From an uncultured Bacteroidales bacterium (GTDB taxonomy: Bacteria; Bacteroidota; Bacteroidia; Bacteroidales; P3): a stretch of 64,000 bases of DNA. Positions 57,339 through 64,000 of the stretch are shown one piece after another. The stretch's first letter is position 1, and every line of letters starts with the position of its first letter. The translations under genes were made by a program, and so were the position numbers. The notes below the pieces were generated by a model. The model was not told the DNA's origin. It saw nothing but the letters and a program-made list of their open reading frames with translations, and made no database searches. Location of the stretch: positions 18,632-82,631 of the forward strand of contig ONEY01000013.1 of assembly GCA_900316965.1 (NCBI GenBank). The letters run 5' to 3'.

Positions 57339-59015
57339 ATGGAAACCGAGAGCAAAAAACAGAGTAGAAGTAAGTTGGACTTGCTTACGGCCGTCGAAAA
57401 CATCGTAGATCTGTCGAAAGACTCCCAGCTGTCGCCGGAGTTCTATCGTAAAGCAAGTCGCTATATAAAACATATTTCCACGCGCCTTGATCTTACGAAA
57501 GAGCAGAGCGTGATGTTGGCTTTGTTCATCGACCAGTGCGACGACTGCAGTATCTATGCAAGCGACATCGTCAAAGCAACAGGTTGCCGTACTACCCGAG
57601 TCATCCGCTACACCAACGACATAGACGTCCTGGTCAATCGTGGGCTGATTATCAGAAAACGGGCCACCGATAGAGTTTCCTACCGTGTCCCTCTGGAGGT
57701 GGTTGATGCCTTTAAAGTTAACGAAGTATTTGCCCCCAAAAAACTGTCCGGGCTGACTTGCCGAGAGCTGTTCAATGAACTTGCCATAATAGTCGATATG
57801 GTTGAAGACGATGAGATGGACTACAAATCTGCACGTGAACGGTTTGTCATGTTGCTTGAAAGCAACCAACATTTATTATTTGTTCAAGCATTGAAAAAAC
57901 ACTGCCCTAATAGGTATATGCAAGACGACCTGTTACTGCTGCTGATGTTCTGCCATCTGTTCGTAAACAAAAACGACGATATGGTTGGTTTCCATGATAT
58001 TGATTGTATGTTCAGCAAAAGCGAGATGCGTAGTATAAGGTCACAGTTAGAGCATGGTGATAATAATTTACAAAACATGAAACTGGTGGAGTTCAGCAAC
58101 AGCAACGGCATGGGTGACCGCTACTATTTCCGTCTCACAATGAAGGCCAAGCGTGAACTGCTCGACGAGCTGCAGCTTGCATCATTGGAAGCCTCCAAGT
58201 CGCTCCGCAACATGATAAAGGCAGCCGACATCAAACCTCGCAGGCTTTTCTATTCGAAGGAAATAACCCACAGCATCGACGACTTGGCAGGCCTGCTTGA
58301 CGAGAAGAACTACATCGATATCCATACCCGTCTGCAGGAGCAAGGGTTCCGTTGCGGTTTCACCTGTCTCTTCTATGGTGCACCTGGCACCGGAAAGACC
58401 GAGACGGTGATGCAGTTGGCGCGCCGCACGGGACGCGACATCATGCAGGTCAACATCGCCGAGATGAAGAGCTGCTGGGTGGGTGAGAGCGAGAAGAACA
58501 TCAAAGCGTTATTCGACACCTACCGCCAGCGTGTCGGCGAAAGCCGCATCGCGCCCATACTGCTGTTCAACGAGGCCGACGCCATCATAGGCAGGCGTCA
58601 GGAGGGCGCCGAGCGAGCTGTGGACAAGATGGAAAACTCGCTCCAGAATATCATCCTGCAAGAGATGGAGACTCTCGACGGCATCCTCATCGCCACCACC
58701 AACCTCGCACAGAACATGGATAAAGCCTTCGAACGCCGCTTTCTCTACAAGATCCGTTTCGATAAGCCCACCGTCGAAGCACGCACCGCTATCTGGCGCG
58801 AGATGATGCCCACTCTCAATATGGATGATGCCAAAAAACTGGCCGAGCGTTACGACTTCAGTGGCGGACAGATAGAGAACATCGCCCGCCACTATGCCAT
58901 TGACGCCATCCTCCATGGGAACGCCGTTCCCACCGCCGAGAATCTGGCATCGCATTGCGACTCCGAGCGTATCGACCAATCTGCATACAACAAACGAATT
59001 GGTTTCAACTTTTAA
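57339..59015 (+). CDS. AAA+ ATPase with winged-helix-like N-terminus (558 aa)
   Basis: Residues 50-120 look like a winged helix (SIYASDIVKATGCRTTRVIRYTNDIDVLVNRGLI reads as recognition helix then wing). The C-terminal half is a single AAA+ module: Walker A GAPGTGKTET (347-356), sensor-like WVGESEKNIKALF, Walker B ILLFNEADAI (407-416) in which the usual first acidic residue is Asn, then IATTNLAQNMDKAFERRFLYKIRF with arginine-finger candidates. Followed by the 129-aa and 254-aa genes with 13- and 14-bp gaps: a three-gene unit under promoter C. ATPase that remodels a DNA or protein partner; real target unknown. Confidence 0.8.
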   Translation: METESKKQSRSKLDLLTAVENIVDLSKDSQLSPEFYRKASRYIKHISTRLDLTKEQSVMLALFIDQCDDCSIYASDIVKATGCRTTRVIRYTNDIDVLVNRGLIIRKRATDRVSYRVPLEVVDAFKVNEVFAPKKLSGLTCRELFNELAIIVDMVEDDEMDYKSARERFVMLLESNQHLLFVQALKKHCPNRYMQDDLLLLLMFCHLFVNKNDDMVGFHDIDCMFSKSEMRSIRSQLEHGDNNLQNMKLVEFSNSNGMGDRYYFRLTMKAKRELLDELQLASLEASKSLRNMIKAADIKPRRLFYSKEITHSIDDLAGLLDEKNYIDIHTRLQEQGFRCGFTCLFYGAPGTGKTETVMQLARRTGRDIMQVNIAEMKSCWVGESEKNIKALFDTYRQRVGESRIAPILLFNEADAIIGRRQEGAERAVDKMENSLQNIILQEMETLDGILIATTNLAQNMDKAFERRFLYKIRFDKPTVEARTAIWREMMPTLNMDDAKKLAERYDFSGGQIENIARHYAIDAILHGNAVPTAENLASHCDSERIDQSAYNKRIGFNF

Positions 59016-59028
59016 AACATAAAACACG

Positions 59029-59418
59029 ATGAGCAAACAGATGACATTTCGCGCAAGGCAAAGGAAACTGAAACGTAAGATCCGCAACGAAGAATGGTCT
59101 CGGTTGATGGGCAACCACCGAGCCGTGGGAATCGAGGAGGCGTGGAATCTTGAGGTATATGCTGCCAAGTACATCGCTCCACGGCTTAAGCTATTGAGGA
59201 AGATAACACACGGATACCCTGGCGAACTCAACCGGCAATGTCCGGAAGGCAACGATGCTTTTGAGTGCTGGCAGTCAATGCTCGACAAGATGCTCTTCGC
59301 ATTCGAGTACTACGACGACCTCTATGCCCGCCGCCTCGTCACTACCAATGAAGAGCAAATTCGGGTAAAGGAAGGTTTACGCCTTTTCGCCGAATGGTAT
59401 GAACATTTATGGTATTAA
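59029..59418 (+). CDS. Small hypothetical protein in AAA+ unit (129 aa)
   Basis: Not recognised. Basic N-terminus (FRARQRKLKRKIRNEEW) followed by helical, aromatic-rich sequence (FAFEYYDDLYARRL; RLFAEWYEHLWY). Might bind nucleic acid or the ATPase. Stop at 59416-59418, 15 bp before the next ATG, so co-transcribed with the genes on both sides. Confidence 0.6.
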   Translation: MSKQMTFRARQRKLKRKIRNEEWSRLMGNHRAVGIEEAWNLEVYAAKYIAPRLKLLRKITHGYPGELNRQCPEGNDAFECWQSMLDKMLFAFEYYDDLYARRLVTTNEEQIRVKEGLRLFAEWYEHLWY

Positions 59419-59432
59419 CAAAACCATTTGTT

Positions 59433-60197
59433 ATGTATAACGAATTATCAGAAATAAAACAGATTACCAATGCCGACACCCTCCGACAGATGCTTGCCCA
59501 ATGCGAGGATGAAATTATGAGACTGGCAAAAGATGCCGGTAGTTGCTACTACTGGCCAAGAGACTGCGAAGGCGAAGTTCGTATTGAATTAAGTACCCGT
59601 GCTTGTATTCTAAATCATATGTTTGCTTTGCGTTGCACTCATTCCGAAGTAAAAAGGTTTGAGGAGGTGAATACGGCCTTGTTACAACTTGAGAAGATGC
59701 ACCTTTTATGGCACAACCATCTTCATAACCAATTTGCAGCCATACGCGGACTTGATGGAGGTTCGTTCAACATAGACACGGCCTTAAACGGAAGCATTGA
59801 TGATGACACGCCTCTCTTTACAATGGAAGAAGACAATTATTACGGTTCACGTTGGCATGAGATGCTGGATGCCATCTGCGAAACCAGCGAGATAGATGCT
59901 GTTACAAACTTCCACGGCGATGTTGAAGATGGTGTCAGCTGGGCAGAGGGACCGCTATGTATCCCCCAATTAGAGCATATCAGTGTCTGCTATCTCGTCC
60001 ACGCCCTATGTACCCATTTGAATTACTCCATCCCAGACATTCTGCGAATGACCACCTATCGTATTGACTATCGTATGGATTGTTCCGACTTTATTACCCT
60101 TACCCCTGGCGAGCCAGAACCATTCAAACGGGTTCCTGTACTTGATGAAGAAAACGAAGAGGCGATTGATAGAATTCTGAATATAAATGAATTATAA
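59433..60197 (+). CDS. Unrecognised protein, island paralogue family, copy 3 (254 aa)
   Basis: Diverged relative of the 220-aa protein at 50504. Same layout: helical N-terminus (LRQMLAQCEDEIMRLAK), then FTMEEDNYYGSRWHEML, VSWAEGPLCIPQLEHISV, CYLVHALCTHLNYSI and PDILRMTTY. It has an extra acidic tail (EPEPFKRVPVLDEENEEAI). Third gene of the AAA+ unit. Start taken at ATG 59433 (MYNELSE); ATG 59409 would overlap the previous gene. The family's invariant Trp-Ala-Glu-Gly, Pro-Gln-Leu and Cys-Thr-His residues may mark an active or binding site. Confidence 0.7.
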   Translation: MYNELSEIKQITNADTLRQMLAQCEDEIMRLAKDAGSCYYWPRDCEGEVRIELSTRACILNHMFALRCTHSEVKRFEEVNTALLQLEKMHLLWHNHLHNQFAAIRGLDGGSFNIDTALNGSIDDDTPLFTMEEDNYYGSRWHEMLDAICETSEIDAVTNFHGDVEDGVSWAEGPLCIPQLEHISVCYLVHALCTHLNYSIPDILRMTTYRIDYRMDCSDFITLTPGEPEPFKRVPVLDEENEEAIDRILNINEL

Positions 60198-60223
60198 AAA
60201 GTGATTGGATAAAAGTATCTCTA

Positions 60224-60257
60224 TGTCACGATTTGACATGGCGGTTGTGTATTTTTG
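60224..60257 (+). promoter_or_regulatory. Island promoter D: dyad TGTCACGATTTGACA, 11 bp, TATTTTTG
   Basis: Core 60224-60238 and -7 box 60250-60257. The core itself is a perfect ATGTCA-CGATT-TGACAT inverted repeat, the most symmetric of the four. It drives the unit that contains the WYL regulator. Confidence 0.8.
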
Positions 60258-60300
60258 CATATCGAAATAACAATATGTATCAATAATAACCCTGATGATT

Positions 60301-60522
60301 ATGAGCAAAGTTTTCAGAATTACACCCAAAGCGGTGCGCAGAGTTAACGGAACGGTACTGACTCCCGAAATGACATTGGTGGTCACTACCAAACAGCACA
60401 CTTTAGACCCCTTCTATAATGGAGCTGTTGAAGTCCAAGAAGCATACATGCGGCTATACGGTTTCGACTACAAGAAGGCCTGTTGCAACAAGGGCTATTT
60501 CACTTTTGAAAGACTTGATTAA
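60301..60522 (+). CDS. Small hypothetical protein (73 aa)
   Basis: First gene of the promoter-D unit. Reads SKVFRITPKAVRRVNG, TLVVTTKQHTLDPFYNGAVE and YMRLYGFDYKKACCNKGYF: a small beta-rich fold of unknown family. ATG 60301 preferred; ATG 60295 adds two residues. One base separates it from the next start codon (60524), so the two are probably made in fixed ratio. Confidence 0.6.
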   Translation: MSKVFRITPKAVRRVNGTVLTPEMTLVVTTKQHTLDPFYNGAVEVQEAYMRLYGFDYKKACCNKGYFTFERLD

Positions 60523-60523
60523 C

Positions 60524-60868
60524 ATGGAACTTTACGCAAAACCTATTATTACGACATCGGATGACGGCACCATCAACATAAAAGTGCTGCCTATCACCCC
60601 AGAGTATATAGATACACGTCTGGCAGAACTTGCGATACCTGCAGAATTCAACTACGATGTAAAAGAGTACGAGGCGCTTATCCAATGTGCTTCATCGCAC
60701 AAAGATGCGGTAGAGAGGCTTAAATGGCGGTTCGGATTCGGGCCACAGGAGGCAGAATTTCTATTGGGGCTCACTATCGAGGAGAAGAAGGTGTTTTTCA
60801 TCCAGGAGAACTGCGAGGCTGAAATTGCCAAGTGGGAAGCGCTGAAAAGGGTACTTGCTGTGCAATAA
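60524..60868 (+). CDS. Hypothetical protein (114 aa)
   Basis: Second gene of the promoter-D unit. LYAKPIITTSDDGTINIKV, then an acidic helical part (RLAELAIPAEFNYDVKEYEA), and WRFGFGPQEAEFLLGLTIEE, which looks like a helix-turn-helix or DNA-gate motif of the UBA/ribosomal type, but I cannot name it. ATG 60524 chosen, not ATG 60419 in the preceding gene. Confidence 0.6.
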   Translation: MELYAKPIITTSDDGTINIKVLPITPEYIDTRLAELAIPAEFNYDVKEYEALIQCASSHKDAVERLKWRFGFGPQEAEFLLGLTIEEKKVFFIQENCEAEIAKWEALKRVLAVQ

Positions 60869-60895
60869 AATGGCACAAATGGCGTTATTATATAC

Positions 60896-61885
60896 ATGGA
60901 GAACATCAAAGACAAGATAATTATCTACCAGACCGCAGATGGTACGACCAATCTGGAGGTAAAAATGGACAAGGATACTGTATGGCTGTCACAGGCTCAG
61001 ATGGCAGAATTGTTTCAGAAGGATAGATCGGTGATTGGCAGGCATATAAACAATGTCTACAAAGAAAAAGAATTGACGAGAGATATCACATGTGCAAAAT
61101 TTGCACATATGGGTGCTGATGCCGACCAAACCTATTTTACTACACTTTATAATCTCGATGTTATAATTTCCGTCGGCTACCGGGTGAAGAGTCAGCGGGG
61201 TACACAGTTCCGCATTTGGGCCAACCGCGTGCTGAAGGATTATCTTGTCAAAGGTTATGCTGTCAACGAACGCATCCACAAGGAACAGATTGGCGAATTG
61301 CGGCAGCTGGTGGGCATGCTCGGCAGGACGATACAGAACCAGCCGTTACTCTCGACCGACGAGACCAACGCACTCTTCAACGTGGTGACCGACTACACCT
61401 ACGCTCTCGACACTCTCGATAACTATGACTACCAACGGCTTACCATCAACGACACCACTAGCGAGGCCTCTTTCCATGCCACCTACGACAACGCCATGCA
61501 GGCCATCCGCTCGTTGAAGGAACGCTTTGGCGAAAGCACTCTCTTCGGCAACGAGAAGGATGAGTCGTTCAAGAGCTCCATCGGTCAGATATACCAGACC
61601 TTCGACGGCGTGGAGCTCTACCCCAGCACCGAAGAGAAGGCCGCCATGCTGCTCTATCTCGTCACCAAGAACCACTCATTCAGCGACGGCAACAAACGCA
61701 TCGCAGCCACGCTGTTCCTCTGGTTCCTGAACAACAACCGCATCCTCTACCGCGAGGATGGCAGCAAGCGCATAGCCGACAACACCCTTGTGGCTCTCAC
61801 GCTGATGATTGCCGAAAGCCGCCCCGAGGAGAAGGACGTGATGGTGAAGGTGGTAGTCAACCTCATTAACAAGAACAACGTATGA
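60896..61885 (+). CDS. RhuM-Fic/Doc family protein (329 aa)
   Basis: An N-terminal RhuM (virulence-protein-like, DNA-binding) domain, recognised by IIIYQTADGTTNLEV, VWLSQAQMAELFQKDRSV, CAKFAHMGADADQTY and VGYRVKSQRGTQFRIWA, is followed by a Doc/Fic domain with the motif KNHSFSDGNKRIAATLFLWF (HSFSDGNKR at 260-268, catalytic His260). Fic/Doc enzymes transfer AMP or phosphate to proteins. It overlaps the WYL gene by 4 bp (61882-61885), so both are coupled. Toxin-like role in defence or stress is plausible. Confidence 0.9.
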   Translation: MENIKDKIIIYQTADGTTNLEVKMDKDTVWLSQAQMAELFQKDRSVIGRHINNVYKEKELTRDITCAKFAHMGADADQTYFTTLYNLDVIISVGYRVKSQRGTQFRIWANRVLKDYLVKGYAVNERIHKEQIGELRQLVGMLGRTIQNQPLLSTDETNALFNVVTDYTYALDTLDNYDYQRLTINDTTSEASFHATYDNAMQAIRSLKERFGESTLFGNEKDESFKSSIGQIYQTFDGVELYPSTEEKAAMLLYLVTKNHSFSDGNKRIAATLFLWFLNNNRILYREDGSKRIADNTLVALTLMIAESRPEEKDVMVKVVVNLINKNNV

Positions 61886-62772
61886 ACGTACTGAAGAAAT
61901 ATACCTGGCTGGTGGGGACGCTGATGCGGGCGGGCGACAAGGGCTTGACGCTGGAGCAGATAGGCGACCGATGGAATGCTACAGAGGAGCTGCATGAGGA
62001 GGGTGCTTTCGCGCGCCGCTCCTTCCACCGTCATCGCAGCGAGATTATGGACCTTTTCGGCATCGAGATTGAGTGCTACGTGGATGGCGGTCAGTACCGC
62101 TACCGTTTGGCCGACGATGGCGGCAGGGAGTATTTCCGCCAGTGGATGATGGACTCCATAGCGGTAAACCATGTCGTCGCCGACAGCCGCGAGGCAGCGC
62201 AATATGTCCTGGTGGAACCTACGGACAGCAGGATGCTGCCGATGCTGCTGGAGGCGTTGAAAGAGCTGCGCACGCTTAACTTCACATATCAACCCTACTG
62301 GAGCGAGTCGCCCTACAGCTACAGCGGCGTGCAGCCGTATGCCCTAAAGATGTTCGAGCGGAGATGGTACCTCATCGCCCGACGCGATGGCGAGTACCGG
62401 TTCTTCGCCCTCGACCGCATGACGAAGGTGGAGCTGCAGGATGAGACCTACAAACGCGACCCGAAGTTCGACCTGAAGAAGATGTTCGAGGGTGTCTACG
62501 GCATCATTGTAGATGACACGCCCGTAGAGTCCATACGCCTGAAAGTCAACGCCTATCAGGCCAACTACTTGCGCTCGTTGCCCCTACACAGCAGTCAGCA
62601 TGAGCTGAAACGTACCGAGGAGTATTCCGTCTTCTCGCTGCGTGTACGTCCCACCTTCGACTTCAAGCAGAAGCTGCTCTCACTTGGCAGTACTGTGGAG
62701 GTGCTCCAACCCGAAAATCTACGTGCCGACATGCGTGGCGAGATACAGGAAATGATGAAAAAATATCGCTAA
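61882..62772 (+). CDS. WYL-domain transcriptional regulator (296 aa)
   Basis: A winged helix-turn-helix at about 5-75 (LEQIGDRWNATEELHEEGAFARRSFHRHRSEIMDL reads as helix-turn-helix), the WYL domain at about 130-195 with GVQPYALKMFERRWYLIARR, where WYL is at 162-164, and a WCX-like C-terminus (KKMFEGVYGIIVDDTP). WYL regulators of the BrxR/CapW type repress defence operons. Coupled to the RhuM-Fic gene by a 4-bp overlap and lying in unit D, it is the natural candidate for the protein that binds the island dyad. The ligand is unknown. Confidence 0.88.
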   Translation: MNVLKKYTWLVGTLMRAGDKGLTLEQIGDRWNATEELHEEGAFARRSFHRHRSEIMDLFGIEIECYVDGGQYRYRLADDGGREYFRQWMMDSIAVNHVVADSREAAQYVLVEPTDSRMLPMLLEALKELRTLNFTYQPYWSESPYSYSGVQPYALKMFERRWYLIARRDGEYRFFALDRMTKVELQDETYKRDPKFDLKKMFEGVYGIIVDDTPVESIRLKVNAYQANYLRSLPLHSSQHELKRTEEYSVFSLRVRPTFDFKQKLLSLGSTVEVLQPENLRADMRGEIQEMMKKYR

Positions 62773-62823
62773 ATGTCGATTGAGTGAATGTTTTAAGTAC
62801 TTGAGTAATATGTATATATGATT

Positions 62824-62856
62824 ATTATGCGAATTGCATTATGCAATTCGCATAAT
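62824..62856. repeat. 33-bp perfect palindrome, 15-bp arms, TTA centre
   Basis: ATTATGCGAATTGCA (62824-62838), TTA, TGCAATTCGCATAAT (62842-62856). A further half site TTTGCATAAT follows at 62861. It lies 51 bp after the WYL stop; it could be a terminator-like hairpin or a binding site. No T tract. Confidence 0.85.
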
Positions 62857-63464
62857 TTAATTTGCATAATATGAGAAAAAGTTCGTGTCTTTACATAAAA
62901 AAGCAGATGGGAATGGAGGCAGTATGCAGGACTTTCAGCCGTGGGCGTTGTGCCGTACTACGAAGGAGTCATGGAGTTGCCCTATAGGAATCATGGAGGC
63001 ACGTAAAATATGATTAAAGTTTGAGTAAAAGGGGAGTAAAACCTAAAGACAATTTAGACGGGTGTCAGACATTAATAGGTTAATTATGCTTATTACAATG
63101 TAATGGCTTAGATATCAGGTGGATATTGATGTTTTGGACAACACGCATTTGTTGCGTGTTATTTGCCATGAAACTTGTGCAAAAAATGCACAAGTTATTA
63201 TATTAGGCGGTTAGGTGGTTGTCGCAAGATTTGTGATAGCCACTATACTGTGTCAGGTGCAAATTATGCACATACCACTCAGGATAACGTGAAAAAATGT
63301 ACGTTCTAATGCAAAATGGCTCGCTACACCTAACTTTAGTAATTGTTGCATGCAGATATATCACGTAGGCTGTGTTTCTTATGGAGTCAGGCGGAATGCG
63401 TGAATATGGCAGCGAAAACTCCGTGATTCTGTGAAAAATAATTTACCATATTCAAAAAATTGTG
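62857..63464. other. Non-coding stretch with further palindromes
   Basis: No credible gene. Perfect inverted repeats AACACGCA/TGCGTGTT (63140-63160), AACTTGTGCA/TGCACAAGTT (63172-63196) and GTGCA/TGCAC (63257-63271). Several share the TGCA end, as in the 33-bp palindrome. Confidence 0.6.
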
Positions 63465-63472
63465 TAATTTTG
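63465..63472 (+). promoter_or_regulatory. -7 box (TAATTTTG) before the ATPase gene
   Basis: Consensus -7 box, 24 bp before ATG 63497. No island dyad upstream. Confidence 0.55.
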
Positions 63473-63496
63473 CAGCAAATTTAGAATACGCGAACT

Positions 63497-64000
63497 ATGG
63501 CTAATTATATCCAACGTGAAGACTATCTGAACAAATTGATTGCCAGGCGTGACAATGATGAGGTGAAAATTATCACTGGACCTCGCCGCTCTAACCGTGA
63601 GACTCTAAAAAAATACTTATACAACAAAATTGCCGACGAGGATAAACGTTATTATGTTTTTCTGGATGAGGTACAGGAAGTGGATGGCTTTGAGAAGATT
63701 GTGAACGGTTTGATTGCAAAGGAGAATGTGGATGTTTATATCACCGGCAGCAACTCAAAGTTTCTGTCGTCGGATATTAATACCTTATTCCGTGGACGAG
63801 GTGACGAGGTGAGGGTTAATCCATTCTCATTTAAGGAATTCTGTACGGACAGGGATGAGTCCATCACCGAATTATGGAAAGAATACTACACCTACGGCGG
63901 TATGCCGGCATTGCGTAAGTTTTCTTCCGAAGAGCAAAAAGTGTCTTATCTCAACCGGCTGTGGAACAAGACTTATCTCGACGATGTGGTAGAACGTCAT
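63497..64000 (+). CDS. DUF4143/AAA_14-type ATPase lacking its P-loop, 5' part only
   Basis: Runs off the right edge. The N-terminus MANYIQREDYLNKLI and VKIITGPRRS match the start of the AAA_14 ATPase family. In intact members the next residues are GKS (Walker A) and about 35 more. Here NRETLKKYLYNKI follows directly, so the Walker A lysine is gone by an in-frame loss. Later motifs are present: YYVFLDEVQEVDGFE (Walker B), YITGSNSKFLSSDI, LFRGRGDEVRVNPFSFKEF and YGGMPAL. An inactive ATPase or assembly gap is likely. Family knowledge: such proteins often pair with toxin-like or mobile functions, role unclear. Confidence 0.75.
   Translation, partial: MANYIQREDYLNKLIARRDNDEVKIITGPRRSNRETLKKYLYNKIADEDKRYYVFLDEVQEVDGFEKIVNGLIAKENVDVYITGSNSKFLSSDINTLFRGRGDEVRVNPFSFKEFCTDRDESITELWKEYYTYGGMPALRKFSSEEQKVSYLNRLWNKTYLDDVVERH

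Noticed and set aside
50447..60257. Integron cassette array
   Set aside because: The units are head to tail like integron cassettes, but each has its own promoter, gaps lack attC-type inverted core sites, and no integrase is visible.
61090..61108. Palindrome ATGTGCAAA/TTTGCACAT inside the RhuM-Fic gene
   Set aside because: These bases are the codons for the RhuM-conserved residues CAKFAH, so the symmetry is explained by coding.

Overview
The window reads as a chromosome segment from an uncultured-looking Bacteroidales (phylum Bacteroidota). The evidence is the repeated TAnnTTTG -7 promoter element with little sign of Shine-Dalgarno sites, and family members typical of this phylum: DUF6029 and Omp28 proteins, a fused NfnAB-type oxidoreductase, a long NusB, a YbbR-like protein, a one-chain ADP-forming acetyl-CoA synthetase, and many short lipoproteins. 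No rRNA, tRNA or CRISPR array was seen.

Layout. (1) 0-5 kb: the tail of a GmrSD-like DUF262/HNH protein, then three surface or secreted proteins of unknown role. (2) 5-12 kb: a surface-glycan region with a GNAT acetyltransferase, a broken nucleotidyltransferase-aminotransferase fusion, an opine-dehydrogenase-like enzyme, a LicD-type transferase and UDP-galactopyranose mutase. These genes are separated by an unusual family of intergenic repeats: degenerate AAC-hexamer runs, ACAG/A-rich tracts and GC-rich hairpin-like blocks. (3) 12-17 kb: a minus-strand group of HAD phosphatase, MATE exporter, Omp28 lipoprotein, DUF6029 barrel and TlpA thioredoxin. (4) 17-29 kb: minus-strand housekeeping genes (prenyl diphosphate synthase, thioesterase, dapA, NfnAB fusion, coaE, YbbR, yajC, DUF1573, nusB, leuS). 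The 3' end of the NfnAB gene has been tandemly triplicated with a 94-bp period. (5) 29-49 kb: mostly housekeeping genes (FKBP isomerase, ACD, TSCPD protein, ABC permease, tsaB, LolA-like, nfo, topB, yggS, YitT, rpe, RlmI-like, folE). They are followed by a cobalamin riboswitch in front of nrdD-nrdG, and then clpC.

(6) 49.8-64 kb is an accessory island with a patchwork, defence-like content: a helicase/PLD remnant, two PD-(D/E)XK nucleases, a truncated DUF262 protein, a compact PLD nuclease, a uracil-DNA-glycosylase-like protein, an AAA+ ATPase with a winged-helix-like N-terminus, a RhuM-Fic/Doc protein, a WYL regulator, and three copies (two full, one fragment) of an unrecognised protein family. 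Its most striking property is that four separate transcription units carry the same 15-bp dyad, TGTCRYGATNYGRCR, exactly 11 bp upstream of an identical TATTTTTG -7 box (core starts 50447, 56167, 57277 and 60224). The fourth unit encodes the WYL protein, so the simplest hypothesis is one small regulon controlled by that protein. The island also shows rearrangement: a 212-bp duplication truncates the DUF262 gene, and the ATPase at the right edge has lost its P-loop.

All functional calls are from reading the translated sequence; no database search was made.
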